Of a stretch of DNA of 64,000 nucleotides, positions 56,941 through 64,000 are shown piece by piece; within the stretch, counting starts at the first letter, position 1; the number at the start of each line of letters is the position of its first letter. The stretch lies in NCBI GenBank assembly GCA_014529385.2, contig CM043947.1, positions 116,538,087 through 116,602,086 on the forward strand. The letters run 5' to 3'. The notes under the pieces are model-generated. The model saw nothing but the letters and a program-made list of their open reading frames with translations, ran no database searches and was not told the DNA's origin. Both the position numbers and the translations under genes were made by a program. The DNA is from Adiantum capillus-veneris. Its lineage: Eukaryota; Streptophyta; Polypodiopsida; Polypodiales; Pteridaceae.

Positions 56941-57436
56941 TTGGCCTGGTGGTATTAGCAATATATCCTTCATTTTAGGGTCAATAAACTTATTGGGGAT
57001 AAGGAGTTTATCGCATCTCCAACATACTCTCTTGAGCGTCTCATTGTCCTTTTCCATTATTGTCACTCGGTGAGCATGAGCAGCAACAATGGTGATATCA
57101 TTAAAATACTCCAGTAAAAAATCTTCTACTGCTTCTTGAAGAAAGAGCAGGGCAACAGCCTTCCATCTCATTGTACCAGCACATGCTTCCTCGCAAATTT
57201 GCCTTACTCCTCTTTGGAAAGGAAGTTTAGGGACACAAAGCTCAATACATTTCTGAGGTTTTCTGATCTCTCTAAATAAACCCATGTTTCTCTATATATT
57301 CTTCATTCTTGGGGCCCTTCAATATCTTCATTGGTTTACCTGAAGTTTTCTTCTTACTTGCAGACCTTCCACATGCTTTCTTTGCAAGCCTTGGTCCTTT
57401 CCCTGCCTTCCTTGTTGCTGCCTTTGTTCTTGCCAT
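56842..57436 (-). pseudogene. Histone H3-like gene in C2, frameshifted
   Basis: Start codon at 57436 with MARTKAATRKAGKGPR, the same basic tail as C1. One extra C in GGGCCCC near 57315 shifts the frame after about 40 residues. The fold then continues in the other frame from 57285: [44 protein letters not shown] and the same C-terminal extension ending at 56842. Outside that one base the reading is open, and differences from C1 are mostly conservative. So the protein was recently under constraint or the copies separated recently. Confidence 0.75.
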
Positions 57437-57464
57437 TCCACTGTAAGAGAAAAATGCAAAGGAT

Positions 57465-57470
<6 letters not shown>

Positions 57471-57502
<32 letters not shown>
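57471..57502 (+). repeat. (GT)n microsatellite at the H3-like 5' end in C2
   Basis: About 16 GT units replace the long (CT)n of C1. Confidence 0.9.
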
Positions 57503-57503
<1 letters not shown>

Positions 57504-57573
57504 GATCACGGCGCAAGCTGAAAATTCCAACAAGAATATAGCCTACAGCACACCGTGCACCAATTCTTGAAAT

Positions 57574-57578
57574 TCGTA

Positions 57579-57619
<41 letters not shown>

Positions 57620-57832
57620 CTCTCTCTCTCTCCACCTCAATTTTCATTTGGTGTTTTCCCCACCACCTCTTCCACATGGCTACAATGGTTGGAGCGTATT
57701 TGGCTACCCTAACTATCTGTCTAACCATCCCACTCTAGTTTTAGACATTGGTTTCAGTGCTTTGTTATTTACTCCAAGGTGGACTGGTGAGAAATGTTGT
57801 TTTGTATTGTCTGAGACTTTACCCCTACCCCT
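57574..57832. other. Unassigned spacer with (CT)n run
   Basis: CT/TATC-type microsatellite at 57582-57632, then about 200 bp with no gene. It separates C2 from the truncated LTR of A3. Confidence 0.6.
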
Positions 57833-58449
57833 CAAAACACACTAAAAAATAACAAAACACCATCCATGAAAGCTCCACTTTGAAAAAGAACCAATACTAA
57901 CTCAAAACTCTTGTGTTTGTGAAGATTAGGTGTAGCCTCGCTCCCAATTGCATAGATGCAAAGCTCATTCGACCTGTTAAAACCCCTAAATTTACGCTTT
58001 GATTCTTTGTCGTGACTATTTCATGGAAGCTTCAGTACTTCATTGGAGAAGCCCAAGTAGTTATTTTAGGAGGGGAAACCCTAATTGGAGTCCTCACAGC
58101 ATCAACCATGTAGTGGAAGCAGCACAGGACTACACTAGCACCCTATAAAGGAATGGTTGTATCTCCTTGCTCCTATGCCCAAATGAGCTCATTCTTGGCT
58201 CTAAAACTTCCCACACAACTTGAAAAATGACATCATTGTCGTTGATGTGGCATTTTGAGCGATTTTTAGGCTATTTGTGACCATTTTAAGGCCATTTTTA
58301 GCCAATTTTTTGCCAAATAAGTGCCCTTTTTTTGTCCATAAAAAGCCCAAATGAGCTGGGAGAAATCCCTAAAATTATGGAAAAATCCCATTGGGATCAA
58401 ATTTCATGTTGAACCTCATTTTCCCACTTGGTAAGCACTTTGGACACGT
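57833..58449 (-). repeat. A3 3' LTR, distal part
   Basis: Reverse complement of the second part of the A LTR, with the AAAAATGG-type repeats and AATTAGGGTTTCCCCTCC block. It is truncated near 57833. Confidence 0.8.
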
Positions 58450-58673
58450 TGGAGAGGGGGAATGGGGAGCACGCCCAGCGCGCCAACACGGAATGCCTCC
58501 TATAGCCCAAGGAACACACTGCACCCCAATCCACTTTGCGAGCACCTTCGACTCCATCTTTTCACCAAACCACATGCGCACACGTGCTCACATAGACACA
58601 CCCTAACTCACACAACCCGTGCACCTCAATGCAGTAGCTTTTATGCTCTCCCACACGCTCAAAACGCCACACG

Positions 58674-58722
<49 letters not shown>

Positions 58723-60099
58723 ACTTCGTCGGGGCGGCGCACACTTGTCGACACGCCCGCACGCACACACACGAGAGTAGAAGAGAAGGGGGGATGAGAC
58801 TACGCAAGAGACTCAATGCAATGGGGTAAACTCTGCTTTACTAGCATCAATCACAAGTACAGGATCAACGCCGCAACCGACACGCATCAAAAAGTACACA
58901 AGGGTGAGCCCTGCTCAAGCCCGGCTTCAAGGACTCCATGGCTTGTACTCCTCATGAGCTCCCTGGGGTTTCAAACGAAGGAGCAACCCAAGATCCAAAA
59001 AAACCCGTCCAGGAAGTTCTCTTCTCTTTCCCTTCCTCCTTCTCCCCAAGCCCAAGGAAAAAAAGAAAAGCCCCCCTCTGTCGAAGAACACTACCTTCCT
59101 CTTTCTCTTTCTTCCCTCTTTCTTTTCAAGGCAAAAGAAAAAATTTCCATTTTTGGCAGTGAAGCCACGCGCCACTGCCTTCTCTTTCTAAGCCTTCACT
59201 TTGTTCTTTTTCCCCCCTCATGAGTTAATTGTCTTTCCCTTTCAGCCAAGCTTTTTCCTTTGAATTTACAAACAAGGGGCTAGCACTTGATTCGCATGCC
59301 ATCGGTGCTCCACATGCACCGGTTAGTTGAAGCGCCTTCTTACCAAGCCACACCCCGGCCAGCTCCAAACTTCAAAAATTTTGCCGCTTTCAATCAATTC
59401 ACACCCTCGAACATCAGGTTGCAAAAGTGGGGAAAAAAAACTAATTCGCATTCGTTTCGATCGTCCGCCAACCTAAATTGGGCGTACCATGATGCGTTCG
59501 ACTCCGATTGGTGAGCCATAAATTTTGGCCAACTCTCCATGCCGCATGCAACTTTCCAGAACCTTGGCGAGCTCAAAAACACTTCTGTCAGCATGCTTAC
59601 TAACGTGGCCCAGTGAGCACGTACTCGACCCCCTGCAAACATTCCACATGTCATAACTTGCCTGTCTGAGCTTCGAATGGCGAACCAAAAAGACCGGCAT
59701 GCTCCACAGCTTGAGCTTTACACATGTATCCATTGATCCCATTTTTCGCCACCTGTCTGTACCTGCTCTGCCTGTTGGGACCTACAAAGCATTCCATCTT
59801 CGGACAATCATAACTTTCACAACGGGACTCTGTTTGGCGAGCCGTCTGGACGAGCTTCTAGAGCATCTTGAACACCAAATTTTGGGGCACATTCCACACA
59901 TCTTGAAAATTTGACATGCCGTCCCAATTAGCCCACTTTGGAGTCCCCCTGGCCTAAAAAAGCACTTTAAGCATGCATTTTTGTTACCACTGTCCTGCCC
60001 AAGGCCTTTATTCTTGCTTTAACCCTTTGCCATGTGCCTAGTAGCACCCTTTGCACTGCATAGCACACTTCCCGACACAGATCAACTTTGGTTGCACCA
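58450..60099. mobile_element. Solo LTR (1650 bp) inside the A3 LTR
   Basis: The insert starts TGGAGAGGG and ends TTGCACCA (TG...CA type) and is flanked by ACGT at 58446-58449 and 60100-60103. Uninterrupted LTR copies read through with a single ACGT. It contains a (CT)n run at 58676-58718, unusually Pro/Ser- and CTTC-rich sequence around 59000-59150, and no element protein. A solo LTR left by recombination is the simplest reading; another TG...CA insertion is possible. Confidence 0.7.
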
Positions 60100-60430
60100 A
60101 CGTCTTTTACACAAGCGCACGAAACCTGCTATTTTTGGCCGAGATGGCCCGCATTGAACTTTCCAGGCAAAACGAGCATGCTACTTCGAAACACTTGACA
60201 TCTCTACATTACTAAAGAAAATTAGGCATATAATTATGTGGAGAAGCATTCATAGTGCCACATGTAGGACCTCGCCCGCCCGACAAGGTATGTACACGGC
60301 TACAACCATGGCATCCGTTTTTGCATATATCACACTTTGTACATTGTAGCATTTGGTCCGACACATCATAAACATTAAGAGTGAGGTAGATATTATTATT
60401 TTCACATTATGCACGTGCCGTGGCACGACA
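60100..60430 (-). repeat. A3 3' LTR, proximal part
   Basis: The minus strand starts TGTCGTGCCACGGCACG at 60430, after a purine-rich TTTAGAGGGGGTGGA tract, and follows the A LTR to AAAAGACGT. Confidence 0.85.
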
Positions 60431-60571
60431 TCCACCCCCTCTAAACCTGCACATCCTTTGGCATGTGCCACACATATCTTTTTGCACCAAGTTCAGTCTT
60501 CATTTAAGTCCACATACATGTCGATATCATCATCACTTGCAACAAAATCTAGCGCATCATCCTCTTGTTCT

Positions 60572-61720
60572 TTATCCTTCATCAAAGACTTCATTCTGAC
60601 TTTCATGTGAATGAAAGGGATCTGTATCACCTCTTCCTTTGAATAACTTGATTCTTTTCCCTGCGATGGGAATCTTCATTCTTGTCCCATCTAGTTCATG
60701 CAAGGTGTAAGTCGCATTCCCATGTACATGTTGAACCACATAAGGAACAAACCATCTCTTTGAAATATTTCTCATTGTTGAATGTTGGTTATCAAGACTA
60801 CTGTCATACACCAATACACAATCACCTTCCTCAATAGCTTAGGTGTGAGCCTATGCCTCTTATCAAATCTGTCCTTATTCTTTAACCTTGCATCTTTCAA
60901 TCGTATCTCTTCAGGCCTTCTTTCTAATTGTTGTATGCGCAAAGGAAGAAGGTCTTCCCTACTCATTCCATCTTCCCAAGGCAATATATTCCATGTGGGA
61001 ATTACATCCTCAATTGGCATTATAGGTTTCTGACCATACATCAACTCAAATGGCATATAACCAGTAACTGAGCTATGAGTTGTACGATCAGCCCATAAAG
61101 CATAAGGCAATAACCTAGGCCACTCTCCCATTCTACCTTTGCATGCCTTAGCCAAATCTTTAATGATAGGAGGATGCCCACACTCTAACTTTCCATTTCC
61201 TTTGAGGATTATATGTAGTAGTGAGAGCAAGTTTATGCCCAACCTAGAAAAAAACTCCCTTGCTTTGTCAGCATCCAACTCACCTTGTTCGCTGTTATTT
61301 TCCCAACACAGCCATAATGGCTAGTTACATCATCCAAGAGGAACTTACATACCCCTTCTGTGCTTTTCATTCTTGGAGCATGACCTTCGACTTGGTTGGT
61401 TAAATCTTCCTGTGCAAGCACTATGTATCTCATTTGCCATAAGCCCAATGGCATTGTAGCCAGATCTATTACCCACTTGTAATGCATGGCCAATGCGTAA
61501 GTACATTTGAATACGTTTGACAGGTTTCACAGGACTCCACAAAGTGAGATACATCTTCATACATACCTTTCCACCAATACCCCAGGCTTTCATTTTAGTA
61601 AAGGTGGCCCATACACCTCTATGTCCAGCATAAAGATTCTCATAAAAAATTTTCATAAGCTCATTTTGAGCATCCTTATCATTCACAACTGTCATCGGCA
61701 TTCCATTTCTTTGTTTTGGA
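60572..61720 (-). pseudogene. A3 integrase
   Basis: Minus-strand order: zinc-binding region near 61640 (AGHRGVWATFTKMKAWG), core with WVIDLATMPLGLWQ near 61480, and HIILKGNGKLECGHPPI near 61200, where the catalytic Glu is kept but the usual E-R-G-H is E-C-G-H. PFELMYGQKPIMP and the C-terminal RWFVPYVVQHVHGNATYTLH module follow, ending near 60572. Frame changes at about 61250 and 60810 break the protein. Confidence 0.75.
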
Positions 61721-62057
61721 CTCTTCTATAAGTACCCATCTTTCAAAAATTATCCATCACTCTTTCTCCGTATCCTTTTGAACTCTTGATCAATCCACCC
61801 TTCTTGCCTTATCAAGGTGCTCAGATAGCATCCAATGAGCAACTAGTCACCTTGATATAGGTCCTCTTTAAATGACTCAAGTACATTTGATAGGAAAACA
61901 TGATCACCCTTGGCATGAGAGATACTATAGAACTGTGTGCCTACATCATCGCCCTCGACAACCATGTCTTCTTAATTTTCATACCTTGCTCTTGAAAGCA
62001 TATTCGCAATTCGATTATCTTTCCCTACAATATGCTTAAATTATCAATTCAAGGACT

Positions 62058-62435
62058 TTAGGCAATCCATCTCAACATAGCAATGTCAGGAGTTGAGCAA
62101 CTTGTGATCATTCCAAGAAGGGGTAGACAAACAGTCTCCACTATTACATTTTCTCCTATCAAATAATCTTTGTCACATTTCAAAGCTGTGACTACTCCCC
62201 ATAACTGTCTTTTTACCTGGGGATAGTTGCGTTGATGAGCACTTAGGACTTTTGCTCCAAACCTCCCTACATATCGCTTGCCATCATCATCATCTTGCCC
62301 AATCGCCCATCCAATTCTTGTGGGGCTAGTATCCATTGTCACAATTACATATCTTCCACATTCATAGTTTGCTTTCCTCAAAGTTGGAGACATAAGCAAC
62401 AACTTCTTTAATTTTCTCATGGCATGGGTATGCAT
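62058..62435 (-). pseudogene. A3 RNase H
   Basis: Minus-strand frame MRKLKKLLLMSPTLRKANYE then VIVTMDTSPTRIGWAIGQDD, the RNase H start with its Asp. It is open for 126 codons. The downstream VADxLSR signature near 61985 is in another frame. Confidence 0.75.
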
Positions 62436-62441
62436 TTCTTC

Positions 62442-63310
62442 CTATTGAAACTTTTTGTTTTTTCTCAAAAGCTGATTCAAAGGCTCTGCTACATGTGCAT
62501 AAGGAGGAATCCAGATAACATAAAACACGCATGCACCCAAGAACCTTCGAACCTCAGTGACATTTATAGATTTATATTTCATTCTCTGGATTACATCAAT
62601 CTTTGCAGGACAAGGCCTTCTACCATATGGCCTGCACATATGTCCCACAATAAGAACTTCATTCACACTAAACACTGACTTTTGCCCAGACAAGGTAAGG
62701 TTCACCTCTTCCAACCTCGACAAGAAATTATCAGAATCATTGATATGGTTTTCCACATACTTGGGGAACCCCCTCGAGTCCATAGCCATATCTATATCAC
62801 TTACATTGCATCCTTTGATTGACACATCATCAAGGAAAGGCATTGTAGTTTCATGTAGGAATTTTTTCATACCATTCATCATATGCGCAATTGAACTAGT
62901 TGCTCCCTGAGGTAAGGTGCACATCCTTACTAGGCCCAAAGGTTTCCTCATGGTAGTCAGGTCCCTGATTTCCATTGTTGGTTGGAACTGATCATACGCT
63001 GAGTACAAATCTCCCATAGAATATATTGCCCTTCCTACAAATGCCCAAAGCGTAAAGAACCATTTTTCTTTGGAACTATGAAGCACCTATTTGGATACAG
63101 AGCCCAAGAAGGCTCCAAGATACCCATGTTGATCTTCTCATTAAGCAATTCAATGAGTTTTGGTAAATGGGTCTTTGGAACTAGAATAGGCCTCAAGTTC
63201 CAAGGTACATGAGGGATAGTGAAGATCACCATAGGAGCAACAATGGATGGATCAACACACCCTATCTCATGCAGCTCAAATGCAAAAGCTTTTTCGTGTT
63301 TGGCAAGCAT
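62442..63310 (-). pseudogene. A3 reverse transcriptase
   Basis: Fingers frame 63310-63035 (LVPKTHLPKLIELLNEKINM, GILEPSWALYPNRCFIVPKK) and palm frame 63086-62442 with TMPFLDDVSIKGCNVSD; the FLDD active site is intact here, unlike A1. LTLSGQKSVFSVNEVLIVGH follows. A frameshift near 63060 separates fingers from palm. This is the best guide to the family's catalytic sequence in the window. Confidence 0.8.
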
Positions 63311-63564
63311 ACCTTTTCAGCTTTTGTCAAACTATCCTCGCAACCAACTTTTAGCTCCTTCAAAGAATCCTGTGTGAGCTTGTGTCCAATCTTGCTTGGG
63401 TCACGAAGGCTAGGTTGCAAAGCAGCTTGTTCCATCTTATTTGTGCACGTTTTTGGTAGAGGTAATGCCATTGGTTTTACTTTCTTTGCCACGGACTTAT
63501 ACTTAGTCTCCACTCGTACATCAACACCTTCAGCATTTTCTAAATCCTCAATGACCTTGTACAT
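63262..63564 (-). pseudogene. A3 segment upstream of reverse transcriptase
   Basis: Basic linker frame matching A1 10100-10370 (YKVIEDLENAEGVDVRVETK, AALQPSLRDPSKIGHKLTQD). It is part of the polyprotein between protease and RT. The rest to 64000 is decayed family sequence without an open domain. Confidence 0.65.
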
Positions 63565-64000
63565 TTCTATTTAGCATAATTTCACAACCTCACTTCCCAT
63601 ACGCAAATTGCAATCCACTAAAGACTCCAAATTTTGCATAGTATCCACGAGCACTCATCAAACACACCTGCGATACATTCGTCATCTTCTAGCAAACCAT
63701 TCATCTTCAAACCTCTTTGTACAGTATTTACATGTTGTCGTTTACCCCGCTTTAAGTCATCACACTTTGTAAAAGCAATACATCCATAGTCTGTTAATCC
63801 TCCAAAACCTATAGAATTTTTTTCCTTTGCATATACATCATTGGAGAACTTTTCTCTTCTTGTACCACTGCAATCCCGGTCTACAATGGTACATGGCCAA
63901 AACCCCTCATATCCATGTAGTCCTTGAATTCTTTATTTGTTTTTGTCAAGGGTTGCTCTCTGAGACTTTCATGGTGATAGCCGTTTTTTGGCTTTCCATA

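Larger units (their letters stand above)
52718..57573. mobile_element. Repeat C, copy C2
   Basis: Collinear with C1 (19056-24325) from CAAGCGACACTGGTAGG to CAATTCTTGAAATTC, mostly well above 90% identical by eye. Compared with C1 it lacks about 460 bp around the end of the plus-strand gene and the compound microsatellite. It has extra sequence near 52840 and a 105-bp duplication near 56731. The flanks differ from those of C1, which supports independent insertion or duplication of just this unit. Confidence 0.7.
57833..64000 (-). mobile_element. Gypsy retrotransposon A3 (minus strand), runs off the window
   Basis: Same family as A1 and A2, in reverse. The integrase, RNase H and reverse transcriptase regions read on the minus strand from 60572 to beyond 63564, and the 3' LTR lies at 60430 down to 57833. 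The LTR has lost about its last 100 bp at 57833 and is split by a solo LTR at 58450-60099. This copy keeps some catalytic residues lost in A1 but also has stops. Confidence 0.85.

Noticed and set aside
58462-59223. Overlapping frames of 70-135 codons in the 1650-bp solo LTR
   Set aside because: Low-complexity Ser/Pro/His/Thr translations of CT- and CA-rich DNA, competing on both strands, with no motif.

Overview
The window looks like nuclear DNA of a vascular plant with a large, transposon-packed genome. The evidence is plant-type copia and chromodomain gypsy retrotransposons, a CACTA element with spliced genes, a thaumatin-like gene remnant, and an inserted piece of mitochondrial large-subunit rRNA. 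The species cannot be fixed from the sequence. The unusual gypsy family and the histone-bearing repeat would fit a fern, lycophyte or gymnosperm better than a well-studied crop, but that is inference. There is no bacterial-type gene organisation. Almost every coding stretch belongs to a mobile element and most are broken.

Layout. (1) 1-4586 is the 3' end of an LTR retrotransposon (element E). Its 939-bp LTR is followed by a reverse-complemented, full-length tRNA-Asp sequence with CCA and then by an inverted LTR, forming a 919-bp-arm palindrome. (2) 4587-6259 is unassigned AT-rich DNA. (3) 6260-37644 is a stack of nested insertions. Gypsy element A1 (6260-37644) is split by chromodomain gypsy B (12831-36165, target duplication TAGTA). 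B is itself split by gypsy A2 (16807-27828), an intact copia element on the minus strand (28135-33312, target duplication ACCCC) and a 1350-bp terminal-inverted-repeat element (33330-34679). A2 in turn contains repeat C1 (about 19056-24325) and a mitochondrial DNA insertion (about 24326-25978). (4) 37645-42288 holds old unassigned sequence and a thaumatin-like pseudogene (41190-41924). (5) 42289-52425 is an old minus-strand LTR element (D) with 487-bp LTRs and no recognisable pol. A CACTA transposon is inserted in it (42860-47207, target duplication TAT). (6) 52718-57573 is a second copy of repeat C (C2). (7) 57833-64000 is a third copy of gypsy family A (A3), minus strand, whose LTR is split by a 1650-bp solo LTR (58450-60099, target duplication ACGT).

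Two things stand out. Repeat C, present twice, carries two convergent genes. The plus-strand gene is of unknown function. The minus-strand gene encodes a divergent histone H3 (H3-like tail, histone fold, C-terminal extension), followed by exons of a Ulp1-type cysteine protease. I know of no described element with this cargo. The LTR-tRNA-LTR palindrome reads like a frozen reverse-transcription intermediate: a tRNA primer copied to its 5' end, then fold-back priming that copied the LTR exactly to its U3 terminus.

Most element genes cannot act: B has lost catalytic residues in reverse transcriptase and integrase, and A1 and A2 are full of stops. The copia element (one open polyprotein, LTRs differing at about 2 of 227 positions) is the only one that looks complete and young. 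The CACTA element keeps an intact three-exon accessory transposase gene but only the C-terminal part of its main transposase.
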